Shown: piece after piece, positions 11,501 to 21,557 of the stretch
How the letters are laid out: the number at the start of each line of letters is the position of its first letter
How positions within the stretch are numbered: the stretch's first letter is position 1
Source of the DNA: Anoplolepis gracilipes
Taxonomy: Eukaryota; Arthropoda; Insecta; Hymenoptera; Formicidae
Length of the DNA stretch: 64,000 bases
Assembly (NCBI RefSeq): GCF_047496725.1
Contig: NW_027328669.1
Span: forward strand, 722,001 to 786,000
Reading direction: 5' to 3'
Notes under the pieces: generated by a model
What the model saw: only the letters and a program-made list of their open reading frames with translations
Database searches by the model: none
Told to the model about the DNA's origin: nothing
Program-made: the position numbers and the translations under genes

Positions 11501-11962
11501 TTATTTGTTTTTTAATTTTTCTGAGATATCAAAATAAGCTTCGTTCAACAGTTCCGTATCTTTATTTAAATTTAAGCCCTTTTGTTGCTCCTTAATATGC
11601 AACATCTCCGAAATGAGTCTCTTATAATAATTAGCCTCATAATCGAAAATTTTGACATCATCCCAGTTAAATGTATGTTTTTCATTTAGAATATGTTCTG
11701 AAATTACCGAGTGTTTGTCCGAAGTCAATTTTATGTTGTTGATATGTTCTTTTATTCGTGTCCGTAATTGTCTTTTTGTCTGTCCTACATAAGACGCGTT
11801 ACATCCATTGCAACTTATCTTATATATGACATTGGAGTTCGTCATGCGGAGATTTTTATCTTTTTGTACTTTTATAATTTTGTCTAATTTATTAAAACAT
11901 CGGTACTCTATTAATAAATCAGATTTTTTAATCGTGGAGACTAACTTTTCGGAAACATTTTG
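11501..11962 (-). pseudogene. Penelope-like GIY-YIG endonuclease end (left copy)
   Basis: About 154 codons, open on the 5' side to the palindrome junction. GIY-YIG landmarks: VIYKISC (GIY position), ASYVGQTKRQLRTRIKEH (YIG position plus the conserved Arg and Glu) and a C-x2-C pair in ISCNGCN, as in the Cys-containing linker of Penelope-like proteins. The endonuclease would cut target DNA for priming. It is truncated 5' and has no RT, so it is not autonomous. It ends EKLKNK then TAA, six residues longer than the opposite copy counted from the shared ISEK. Confidence 0.85.
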
Positions 11963-12268
11963 GATAAGTTGCAATGGATGTAACGCGTCTTATGTAGGAC
12001 AGACAAAAAGACAATTACGGACACGAATAAAAGAACATATCAACAACATAAAATTGACTTCGGACAAACACTCGGTAATTTCAGAACATATTCTAAATGA
12101 AAAACATACATTTAACTGGGATGATGTCAAAATTTTCGATTATGAGGCTAATTATTATAAGAGACTCATTTCGGAGATGTTGCATATTAAGGAGCAACAA
12201 AAGGGCTTAAATTTAAATAAAGATACGGAACTGTTGAACGAAGCTTATTTTGATATCTCAGAAAAATG
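11963..12268 (+). pseudogene. Penelope-like GIY-YIG endonuclease end (right copy)
   Basis: Inverted partner of the left copy. Homology starts at the ISCNGCNASYVGQTKRQ block, so the first beta strand (the GIY part) is lost at the junction. It ends ISEK followed by TGA, where the left copy reads TTA; this one base is among the few arm differences. The reading frame upstream of 11963 comes from the other copy's antisense strand and should not be counted. Confidence 0.85.
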
Positions 12269-12802
12269 AAAAAACAAATAACAACTTGTTTGTAACACAG
12301 AAATAATTTCGGTTAATGTTGTTATGTTTAAATATAATAAAGGTTATACCTCGACCTTTAGATTATTACACAGTATAACGTGGAGTTTGTTGGAGGTGGG
12401 ATGTCTCTTTTTAACAAGAAAACATGTAGATAATACATTTGACGTACAAGTAAGTTTTAAATTGGATATTTTAAAAAAAAACGGTAATAATTGGTCATTT
12501 TTGAAAGAATTTTAAACTTCATACAACAACATTAACGTAAATTTGATATCTTTTAGAATTCGCAATTTTTACACAACCAATTAGACTTAGACTGTGGTTG
12601 AAGAATAAATGGAATTTCTCGCCCTCAACCAACGAGGGAATGACCATTCATCAATAACTTGCGATGTTGATAAAAAGATTAGAGTCCTTGCGTGCAAATC
12701 GTGTGTCTTAAACAATTGACGTTTAGATGTGTAGTTTTATAAATTTTTTTGAAATTGATTCCCGTCATACGGAATAACAGCACTTGATATTAGTTTTATA
12801 AT

Positions 12803-12838
12803 GTATTGAAAAAGACTGCGTACAGTCGAAACGTTTAC
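12803..12838 (+). ncRNA. Hammerhead-like ribozyme motif (right arm)
   Basis: Same motif as in the left arm, in the sense orientation of the right-hand endonuclease copy: TTGAAAAA (12806-12813), helix II GACTG/CAGTC (12814-12827), then GAAACGTT. The core is identical in both arms, so the two non-consensus positions predate the palindrome or were copied with it. Confidence 0.55.
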
Positions 12839-13286
12839 TACTTAAATGTAATTTATTACAATAAAAATTTTTACTATTTTGACGAACACCTAGTTTAATT
12901 TGCTCGTTCATTGGCCGAATAGATAGTAATATATTTATAGATTAGAATACGAGCGTTAACTATTATTTACTTATTTACGTGTATAAATAAATATTGTTTA
13001 TACAAATTGTGGAACATTTTTTCACTTTATGATTTTGCAATTATTTTTAATACAATTACATTCGTGCTTATATCAGTTTTATGATATTGTTACGTCCTGT
13101 AGACTTCACGATTCTTTCTTTTCGAAAGGAATGCATAAACATTTAGAGATGGTAATTCTGGGAACGTTCAACGGCGAAATATCAAACCGTGAGAGCTGTC
13201 ACTTTAGTCACACTCCACGAATCTTACGTTACGTGGATAATAAATTTTAACAAACCTCTGAAAGGCGAGACTAACTCTAAATAAGA

Positions 13287-13612
13287 TATTGTAAGGATGG
13301 GAGTTTGGTTACTCAAATTAGCCAGAATCAGTCTACAATCCACCTTACTTTTTTATTAAGGAATCTCGTACAATTTTGCCACGCACACACACTTTGCTTA
13401 TCTCGCAATTCTTCCTCTAAATCTGTCTCTCTCTTCCGCCTTCTTCCTCAATGCACGCCATCTCGCACGCTCTCTACTTCGTCACGTGACTTCCTTTAGC
13501 CCGTGGTCGCATTTGATGTCACTAAGGGCGCCATTGTATTCGCGCAGTAGCGCCAGCGAATGCGCGCGCAATTTAAATAATCAATGTGGCGGAACTAACT
13601 TTCCTACAATAT
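13287..13612. mobile_element. Small TIR element inside copy A
   Basis: Insertion relative to copy B, where the matching site near 53080 is uninterrupted. The ends are TATTGTAAGGA and, inward from the right, TATTGTAGGAA: short inverted repeats next to TA, as in Tc1/mariner-type MITEs. Non-coding. Confidence 0.5.
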
Positions 13613-14207
13613 GTAATTAAAGAAATCTTAGAAATTGAATCGAGCTTAAACACTTGAATGGCTCTCTAAACTCCAAAAGAATTTTAAATAAAACATAGTC
13701 ACTGTAATTCGAGGCAGTTGCTTAGAACTGCAATCGTAAATTTGAAACGGCGACAAAAAATTGAGAAGCACCTGATAAGAGAGCTCGCCTGACGGACCAC
13801 CTAAAGTGACAGCTGTTTATAATAAATTTGTAAATAGCGATAAGTGCCTCTGACGGTACCAAACTCCTCATTGGCCAAACGGAAAAATCTCTTGATAAAT
13901 CTTGAACCAATAGAGAAGAACTTTTTGAGACTCGAAGTCGAAAGAAACACCCCTCTAAGCATATGGGGACGTTAATTAAAATTATAATTCGTCCAATTGT
14001 CCAATGGAAAGGAGGTATTAATTCTAATATTTAATGCGAAGAGTAATGCGCCGCGACATCACTACTACGGTTCGATCTCTCGTGCATAGTACCATTTATT
14101 TTTTCTTCGACCTCAGCTTCGAGACGCGGAATTGATTACTCCATCTCCGCTATTAATTCTTCGGGTATTAACACTTTCGGGTATTAATACTTTCAAATCC
14201 GCGACGT

Positions 14208-14763
14208 GTGCTTCAGAGTGGGAGTCATTTGACCACATTGCATTTGACCATGTTGCATTTGACCACGTCACGATTGACCACGCGTTGCATTTGACCATGT
14301 TGCGATTGACCACACGTCACAATTGACTATGTTGTGATTGACCACGCGTTGCGATTGACCACGTAAATATTAACCACACACACACACACACACGGAGGGT
14401 GCAAGAGGCCCTACGCTTCGCGTAGAAAGTTGCAAACCCACGTGGTCAATCGCGACGTGGTTATTCACAACGTGGTCAATTGCAACGTGGTCAATTGCGA
14501 CGCGTGGACAATTGCAATGTTGTCAAATACGACGCGTGGTCAATCGTAACGTGATCAAAAGCTACGTGGTCAAATGCAACGTGGTCAATAGTAACATGGT
14601 TAATTGCAACGTGGTCAATTGCGACGCGTGATCATTTGCAACGTGGTCAAACGTAACGTGGTCAAATGCAACGTGGTCAAAAACAATGTGGTCAAATGCA
14701 ACGTGGTGAAAAGTATCTGTGATCAATAACAACGTGGTCAAATGAGACACTCCCGTGCTTCGG
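14208..14763. mobile_element. Foldback-type element with satellite arms and 9-bp duplication
   Basis: Element 14217-14754 between GTGCTTCAG (14208-14216) and GTGCTTCGG (14755-14763). Copy B has a single uninterrupted site near 53645. The left arm is a run of TTGACCACGTTGCAT-like 14-16-bp units. The right arm is the same unit inverted (GCAACGTGGTCAAT). The centre (14376-14447) holds (CA)n and a GC-rich block. Ends share GGGAGT and CATTTGACCAC. Long inverted arms built of tandem repeats and a 9-bp duplication match Foldback/Mutator-type elements. Non-coding. Confidence 0.75.
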
Positions 14764-15179
14764 CTCATATTTAACGCAGACTTTTTGTGAAGTAGTTGTG
14801 TGCAAATTATAATTTCAAGACAATATCGAGTATCAGACATTTTAAATGATTGTCTTATCCAACACGAAGGATTAGACCGCTAATCAAGGTCGCTGTCGAA
14901 TTCATACCGATGCCACGAAATCCGCTGCCGAGGTCCTCTTCAAAAATAAAAACCACTGACGTACGCAATAAGTAGTGAGTACCGAGCAAATAATTTTATC
15001 TGCTTGTTTCACATCCTCTAGTTAAAATTTCGTTATTATAATTATAGTGAAGCAGTTTTTGATTTTCATATTATCACTGTTTGATCGGTTTACTTCCCAC
15101 TTTTTACCCTTGTCATTATAATTAGCTCTCCTTTTCTTTGTTGTTTATGTTTATTTCCCATCCTGTTCATTTTCACTTA

Positions 15180-15850
15180 GTCTTTCTATTTTCTCTGCGG
15201 GCACCTGTGTATTTTGCAGAACCGGTATTTCGTATACTGGTACAAAATATAATTACGCAGAACCTGCAAATTTTTTCTATTTTCCTCTGCGAGCACCTGT
15301 GAATTTTGCAAAACCGGTATCTCGTATACTGGCACAAAATATAATTAGGCAGAACCTGCAAATTCTTTCTATTTTTCTCTGCAGGCACATGTGTATTTTA
15401 CAGAACCGGTATCTCGTATTATATGCGCCGTCAAGGACTTATGTAATAAATTATCGATAAAAAAGGATTTCTTGTTTGTAAACTATTTCATTCGTATAAG
15501 TCAGCGAGCGTACGGTAAAAACGTGCGTGAATATCCTTTACTCTATTGTTTAATAATTTTGTACAAGACTGTATAGAGCACTAAAGGCAGTTAGATGATA
15601 TATGGCGACTGTGAGGGAGCCTGGTAAGGCCCATTTTTGGTTTTGGTTTCGCTTTTCGTTAAGTCATAATAAAGTAAATTATTATACGAAATACAGGCAA
15701 GGTGGATTGATATCATTCATCTCTCCCGACGCAACACGTATACTGGCACAAAATACAATTAGGCAGAACCTGCAAATTCTTTCTATTTTTCTCTGAGGGC
15801 GCCTGTGTATTTGGATGGAAACAGTATCTCGCATGCAGGCACTAAAATAC
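15180..15850 (+). repeat. About 92-bp tandem repeat inside copy A
   Basis: Units start with TCTGCGGGCACCTGTGTATT-like sequence and include ACCGGTAT, CTCGTATACTGG and CAGAACCTGCAAAT. Two full units and part of a third occupy 15180-15419, and the array resumes at 15741-15850 after a 317-bp insertion. Copy B has an array of a different, 80-bp unit at the same relative position. Confidence 0.75.
15415..15741. mobile_element. 317-bp insertion with CGTAT duplication, possible solo LTR
   Basis: CGTAT at 15415-15419 and 15737-15741 flank a segment that interrupts a tandem repeat unit. It ends in GACGCAACA. Read in reverse it starts TGTTGCGTC, an LTR-like start. It contains AATAAA. The far end does not show a clean CA, so the solo-LTR reading is tentative. 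Confidence 0.4.
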
Positions 15851-16099
15851 GCGATTAAGCAAAATTCTCCGGAACTCCATTTTCCTCTGGTCTTTTAAAC
15901 GTTCATTATAATTTTAGTATTACTTCCTTCTTTTTTGTTTTTTCTTTTTTTTCTTCTCTCTCCTCTCTTCTTCCTATATTTATGTGTTTTAAAATAATAT
16001 AATTTCATGACTATATTAAGAATATTATAATTTTTGCTAATTAGAACTGTCTCACCAAATATTAAATTCAAGTTTTGTTAACACTTACATAGGTTCTTA

Positions 16100-16955
16100 G
16101 TGAAGCCCGTTCACCCGAAACGCCTAAAGACTAAAGCAAAATGTCGCCGCAATCTTAAAAATCAACGTACTCGAAGAGTGTTTACTCAGGCGGCAGCAGG
16201 TCATACTTTTAAACGGGATACCTCTAATCTTAATATAGAATTAATAAATCAATTTTTCCGCGAACAATTATTACATACGCACACAGGGTCTCATCCTTCC
16301 CCTTTTCCTTCAAGAGAGCCGGAACCACCCCGCTCACCTGACCCTTCTCTTTGCACCTCCATCGATCTCTCCCCTTTCACAATCCATAGTATCATCGTTT
16401 CACGTACAACACTCCCCTTTTCCTCTCGAATTATCAAGCCCTTCTAGAGAAACCCCCTCTACCTCTAAACCCCCTCCTCAGTCTCTACCATCATCTTGGG
16501 CAATTCACCCCCATCTTTCCCTCAAAATTTACCTGATTCTCAAGGAGAGTCAGATAAAATTTAGCAGACCCTTCGTGAGGTCGCCGAGGCCGTTGTCGAC
16601 CTCTAGAAACAAAACGCAAGTTCCACCGAAAGGGAACAGCGATAATTCCGAACATCGAGAAGCTCATCGTCCCCCTTCTCTAGATCTTCTCCAATATCTA
16701 TTCAATAACCTCCCAGAGATCCGAGATCCTCTTCCAGACGGCTCGTATACAATCGGGCCTGGGCCCGTTGATTTAGAAACCCTTTACTCCGTCCTTGTAT
16801 CCAACACTGGATACGTTATTCCGTCATCCGTCCTTCCTGGTTATAGATATACTCTCGCCATTCCAATAGAGGCCCTCTGGAAGAAATTTCCCCCTTCCAA
16901 GAATTATAATTTCTTTCCTGCCCTTTCCTTTAAAATTTTAAAAATTATTGTATAA
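16100..16955 (+). pseudogene. Unknown protein of the large unit, copy A
   Basis: I do not recognise this protein. It reads from an ATG at 16100 with a very basic start (KRLKTKAKCRRNLKNQRTRR), then a Ser/Pro-rich stretch. After stops and a frameshift it continues in 16575-16955 with a compact domain containing NLPEIRDPLPDGSYTIGP, VDLETLYSVL and LWKKFPP. Copy B encodes the same order: basic tail, Ser/Pro linker with an acidic coiled-coil-like segment, then LPEIRHPLPDGSYTIGP and VDLETLYSVL. Both copies are broken, so neither makes the full protein. A nucleic-acid-binding basic tail is inferred only from composition. Confidence 0.55.
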
Positions 16956-17040
16956 ATACCAGTCAGGTAATAAATCCCTCTTAGTCCACTTCCAAATTAT
17001 CTGACTGATATCCGAATTTATGTAACACCCGCGATCTTCC

Positions 17041-17078
17041 ACACACACACAACACACACATACACACACACACACACA
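17041..17078 (+). repeat. (CA)n microsatellite
   Basis: Interrupted CA repeat inside copy A. The matching position in copy B (55930-55965) also carries a CA repeat. Confidence 0.8.
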
Positions 17079-17806
17079 TTGTCAAGTCTTTCATAAGTTA
17101 GATTAACCGCCTAATATAATGTTAATAATTTTTTAAATCTTATATTTTCATTTTCTATTAATAAATGTATAAAATTAAAATTTTAATCTATTAATTAAAT
17201 TTATTAACCCTTTCAAATATATTTCCCTGACTCCCAGATCGCACAAGGTCCCGTCCCGCGTAACAGGGATTAAATTCCCTTACTGAAAAAGAACCACCGA
17301 ACGAACGACCTTTTTTTTTAACGTGGAAAAATGCTTTACGCATCCTTCGAGAAGCGGGAACTCCCCGGGGGTATGTGGGACTTCCCCTATTTTACGGGTA
17401 TACCCACTAAAACTCCACGGTGGTCCTACCCGGCAGTTTAATGTGGGTGGGCCCTGGGATCGCTTTCGCATGCTACCAGGACCCACCCCCGCCAATCTCT
17501 CCTTGGTGTTGGGAGGGGATTTACATCCCATGATACGCTGCTGAGTAGACTCAACGCATCACTTGACATTGCGGGACCACCACGCAACGCCGCCACCTTC
17601 CTTGGGGTCAAGGTGCAATGAGGAGTGAGTGTTCTCGCACTCACTCCCCCTTGACCCCCGAGGGGACGAGAAAGAATTTCTCACCCTCTTCCGTGTCGCC
17701 ACCGGATGATGGTCGCTTTTGGGGGCGAGGGAAGTTCTAATACCCCTTGTTTACTGCCCCGTGAGAGAGAGGGGGGCCCGACTATGTCGTTCCCCGTCCT
17801 GCTCCC

Positions 17807-18760
17807 TCACAACACCATCATCCCCCTTTCTTGGAAGATGACTGGGAGGGTGTAATTCACCTTTCCCACCCTCACCCTCTTCCACTCTGGGGGAGTGGAA
17901 CAAAATTCTCCCCCACCCAGTACGTGCTCATCTGTGACGCCCAGGTCCGCACAAATTGGGCATCTGGGCGCCGCTCTACAACCTATTCTGGAGTGGTCGG
18001 GGACTCCATATCGATAACACCGGTTACCTCGCTCCACTCCAGAGCGACATGAGGTGCTGAAATGGCCTACAGCCAGGCAGCGGTAGCACCTCAGTAAACA
18101 GGGCCCTTTAGGACTTTGATTCCTGCTACTCGTCTCACCATCCTTCCTACTCTCAGCCGTTGTTGAGGGCCGAGCCTTCCCCTTTTTGGACCATTTTTGC
18201 CCTCTCTCCATTTCGATCCCGGTCCCCTACTCTCTTTTACACTCCTCTCCTTCTCCTTCTCCTTCTCCAATCCACTCGATCTCTCAGGGAGAGCTCGAGC
18301 AATTTCCTCCCTCACTATCCTCTTCAGGGCCTCAAGGTCTAAACTTTGCGTAGGGCGCATCCAAATGCATTCCCGCCTCTGCACTTCTCTCCGGGGTGCA
18401 AGGAGCCACCAGCTCCTCACACTCCATAATGAGTGTATCCTGCGATTCGGACATGGCGTCACACCAAGATTCCTTCTCACAAGACACACCCACCTCCCTT
18501 GTCTCCATGGTGGTCTGGAGACCAATCTCTTTGGCTGTCGTTTCTCTCCATTGTTCCTGTAGGAGCCGATCAACATTCATGTGATTACAGAAGATGTCGA
18601 TCACTTCAGCTATCACCTCCGTACATGACTCCGTCCATTCCTCAGAGGAATATGCCTCTGATTCCTGGACCTCTACGAGTTTGCGGTACGCAGACACGCA
18701 ATAATTGCGGATTCTCACCACTCTAGCGAACGCTAATGCCCCCGAGGGTCTCACCATCAA
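17807..18760 (-). pseudogene. LINE A ORF1 (gag-like, CCHC knuckles)
   Basis: Nucleic-acid-binding ORF1 protein in overlapping frames 18760-18332, 18576-18091 and 18211-17807. The last part carries CYRCLAVGHFSTSC (a perfect C-x2-C-x4-H-x4-C), then CYRYGVPDHSRIGC in which the second Cys is Tyr, then CPICADLG. This three-knuckle array is typical of R1-clade ORF1. The N-terminal part is acidic and rich in Glu/Ser. Frame changes near 18350 and 18150 break the ORF. Confidence 0.75.
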
Positions 18761-18884
18761 ACTCTCGGCTAACCCTACTCTTGATGACGACGAGGGGGCA
18801 ACGGAGACAATCTCCCCCCCCCCGCCGGCTCACTGTATCCGATTCGGTGGAGATCTTCTCCTTAGATCGGTGCACCCATCCTCT

Positions 18885-18997
18885 TGGCACCCTTTCGAAA
18901 CTCCCCGGGGGTCGTGAGTCCTAAGACTCGACGACCACCGAGATCACCTCCGGGGTGAGCCCCTCCACCACGACAAGGTGGTGTGCCATCGGAGGGG
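18885..18997 (-). ncRNA. HDV-like ribozyme at LINE A 5' end
   Basis: The minus strand starts at 18997, the base next to the target duplication. P1 is CCCCTCC pairing with GGAGGGG (7 bp). P3 is ACC/GGT with loop TTGTCGT. P2 is TGGCAC (18988-18983) with GTGCCA (18890-18885). P4 is a long hairpin (GAGTC/GACTC inside GGTCGT/ACGACC), and the joining strand before P2 contains CGAA. The order P1, P2, P3, P3, P1, P4, P2 is that of HDV ribozymes. Fold drawn by hand. Confidence 0.65.
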
Positions 18998-19214
18998 ACC
19001 GAACGAACGACCTATTGACCCAGTAAAAGAGACCCTCGAGGGTCTTCGACTGGATCAGGTCTTGCACAGTTGTTCGAGTCAAAAGCGTTTAAGATTTTAA
19101 CGCGTTTCGGCAAGGGTAAGTTCCGTCCTTCCATTACCTCATCCTTTTTCCGAGTCTGGACATAACAATATTTTGTATGTATACAGATATCAAGTATATG
19201 TATGTGTATATATA

Positions 19215-20334
19215 TATATATACAGGATTGGAAAGTAACGCGTTACTTGTAACGTCGTTACCGTTACAGTTACTTTTTTCGGTAACTGTAACGGTAACGG
19301 CGTTGCAAATTTTGTAACGGAAAAACTAACTTCGTTACATTTTTCGATAACGAGTAACGAAATTAAGAGTTACTTTTATTGTTACTTTCCAGACAGCACA
19401 TACTTTAAAAATGCTTAAAAGACAGCTTAAAGAGATCTTATTATTTTTTAAATATCTTTAAGATGTTTTTTGATCTTTCTGTGTGGTCTAGAATTTTTTT
19501 TAAATATATTTGAATATACTATACTTTTTCGAATATAATTTTCAAATAAAGAAACATAGATATTTTTCGTTTCATGCATATGTGCGCATTTTATATAGTA
19601 CATGTAACATATACTATAGATATGTACTTGTACGCATATGCGTGAAATGGAACTTAAGATTGATAAGAGTTTCGAAACGCAGTATCACATACTTAGAAAC
19701 TGCTGGCATCTCTTTCTAGTACCTGTCTACTGTGTAAAAAAACATTTAAGTAGACAGATAATTCAATGATTAGTCAAGAATTTGATGTTATAAAAATTAT
19801 CGTATCGTATTAGAATTTTAAAATAAAAGAAATTGAAAAGACGCGAAGAAAGCGATTTTAACCATATATTTACCAATCTATTGAAAGTAAACTAACAATA
19901 AGAAAATTATTTTATTTACATTTACAAAATCTAAAAGTGTTTAAGAAAGCTTGTTTACACTTTTTTTTCAAAAGTTTCTCTTATTTAAAATAATTTATTA
20001 TTATCAAAATTATTACACCCTTTATATCAATAGCAATATCACTATCAAAAAATTATATTATTTTGGTTACTTTACTGTAAAATAATGTTCAAAAATTTTT
20101 AGTGCTTAGTGTAAAAATTTGATCTTGTATTAAAAAAATTTTTTTACAGTTTGTATTGTATGTACACAAAAAAAGTAATGGAAATTGTAACGATTCGTTA
20201 CTTTTTGAGTAACGGTAACGAGTTACTTTTTAAAATTAGTAACGAGTAACGGTAACGAGTTACTTTCTGGAAAAAAGAACGGTAACGGTAATGAGTTACT
20301 TTTATAAAGTAACTTTCCCAATTCTGTATATATA
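19215..20334. mobile_element. hAT-type MITE with TAACGGTAACG-rich inverted ends
   Basis: Element 19223-20326 between 8-bp TATATATA copies. The ends read CAGGATTGGAAAGTAAC and, inward from the right, CAGAATTGGGAAAGTTAC, in keeping with hAT ends (CAG start, 8-bp duplication). About 180 bp at each side are rich in GTAACGGTAACG/CGTTAC in inverted orientation. The middle is AT-rich and has no transposase. The short TA-rich target makes the exact duplication limits uncertain. Confidence 0.75.
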
Positions 20335-20927
20335 TATATATATACTTTTCATCTAATATCTGTTCTCATTTTAATCAAATAAATTTGAATTTTTTTTTGT
20401 TATTTTAATAATTAAATAAACAATCAATTTTTACACATTTTAAAAATTGCTCTTAACTAACGAAAAAATTAACAACGCTCTACACAGTTTATACAATTTT
20501 TTTTCATAACTCTTTAAGACATATTTGATCGTTTAACTAATAATTATGAACAATATAATTTCCTAGTCAATGTTATTATGCACAAAACAATAAATATAAG
20601 AAATAAGAAAAACTACTCTTAGTGAGACGACACATGACTGTTATGTACATAAATAACATTTTGACTTACGATCGTTCGAAAAGTCTTTCTCAAGAGCAAG
20701 TAGCGGCAACAACTTTCAGTTGCTAACATTATTTTTAATGCTCCATATCGGGTGATAAAAGTTTTGAAAATCCTTCAAAGATCGCTAAAAGAAAGTTTTG
20801 TGGAAAAATATTATAAATCAGATTTTTAATATCACATAATTAAGTTATGTAACACCTGTCTTTTGCTTGGCTATCGCATAAAAGTTCTAGAAAAACGAAA
20901 AAAGGATATTTTGAGAGAGGATTTTCT
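20335..20927. other. AT-rich spacer, nothing recognised
   Basis: No ORF, RNA gene or paired repeat end seen. Confidence 0.5.
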
Positions 20928-21167
20928 ATGTCAAAATTGGAGAAACGCTTTACAGATACACAAATGTCTCAAATATCTTCAATTGAACATAGTTTGAATT
21001 CATTCGGAATAGTAAAAGACGAAGATATCGCTAAACAAACACCACCAGAAGTAAAAAAGAACATGGACATTATTTGTGGAAAACTTATTCAAACAGCTTC
21101 TAACTGTAAAAAAAATAAGGAGACCGGCCCAGTACTCGAACATGTAAGACTTAGTTACCAAAATTGA
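20928..21167 (+). CDS. Possible exon of unknown protein
   Basis: A 79-codon ATG ORF of mixed, protein-like composition (FTDTQMSQISSIEHSLNSFG, later CGKLIQTASNCKKNKETGP). A GTAAGA donor-like site follows GAACAT near 21144, so only the first 72 or so codons may be coding. I do not recognise a domain. It could be a gene fragment or chance; there is no supporting homologous copy in the window. Confidence 0.3.
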   Translation: MSKLEKRFTDTQMSQISSIEHSLNSFGIVKDEDIAKQTPPEVKKNMDIICGKLIQTASNCKKNKETGPVLEHVRLSYQN

Positions 21168-21552
21168 CCATATATAATGGATGAATTTAATTAGAAAACA
21201 AGTAATTTTTTGTATAGTTTAATTATAATATTTACAATTAGAAAATGACAAAACAAGATTACTTTTTTATTAAAAATTATTTATTATAAAGATTAAAACA
21301 CGATAACCTATTTGTCCCAGTACCTGAACGCTGGAAAAACTTATGTCCCGAATGTTCCATATTTATGTCCTAATACCCGAACAAATTTTAGAAAAGGATA
21401 ATTTTGGGAAAGAGCTTTGGGAATTTATAATATATAGTTTAAATTATTCTAATTGTAAGTCTATAGATATAATTTTATTTATTATGTTTACAAATATTTT
21501 ATACACTATAACTAATAGCATTTACATTTTTAATTAAAAAATTAGAATATTT
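21168..21552. other. AT-rich DNA, 3' flank of the split minus-strand gene
   Basis: Non-coding. Read on the minus strand from 21552, it resembles the sequence after the stop codon of the related gene at 50.57 kb (TATTCTAA block), so it is probably the 3' flank of the gene tail now at 33703-33962. Confidence 0.4.
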
Positions 21553-21557
21553 TTAAT

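Larger units (their letters stand above)
10844..12939. mobile_element. Palindrome of two head-to-head Penelope-like elements
   Basis: The left arm 10844-11820 and right arm 11963-12939 are inverted copies of about 977 bp each, nearly identical by eye. The 142-bp centre (11821-11962) belongs to the left copy only, which therefore reaches further 5'. Each arm encodes, reading outward, a GIY-YIG endonuclease end and then a hammerhead-like motif. The GIY-YIG domain is the signature C-terminal domain of Penelope-like retroelements, and inverted truncated copies are a known arrangement of that group. No reverse transcriptase block is present. Confidence 0.85.
17296..19012 (-). mobile_element. R1-like LINE with ORF1 only (LINE A)
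   Basis: Element 17311-18997 on the minus strand between 15-bp duplications ACCGAACGAACGACC (17296-17310 and 18998-19012). Copy B has the single site near 56183. It ends in a short poly(A), seen as Ts at 17311-17319. It has an HDV-like ribozyme at the 5' end, an ORF1 with zinc knuckles (18760-17807) and about 480 bp of 3' sequence, but no endonuclease or reverse transcriptase. Since both ends are intact, ORF2 was lost internally, and the element must have moved using another element's enzymes. Confidence 0.85.
13088..19167 (+). mobile_element. Large TG...CA unit, copy A (interrupted)
   Basis: Begins TGTTACGTCC and ends in the near-inverse GGACATAACA, flanked by ATAT (13084-13087 and 19168-19171), a 4-bp target duplication. 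Copy B at 52880-56351 has the same ends (GGACGTAACA on the right) and matches over the whole length once four insertions are removed (13287-13612, 14217-14754, 15420-15736, 17311-18997). TG...CA ends with a 4-bp duplication suggest a very long solo LTR, though I see no clear U3/R/U5 layout. It contains tandem repeats and a coding-like region of unknown function. Confidence 0.65.

Noticed and set aside
14113..14326. ORFs translating as NAWSNATWSN-like repeats
   Set aside because: They are translations of the foldback element's short tandem repeat.
14217..14754. CRISPR or simple satellite
   Set aside because: The short repeats reverse direction at the centre and are bounded by a 9-bp duplication, which fits a foldback transposon better.
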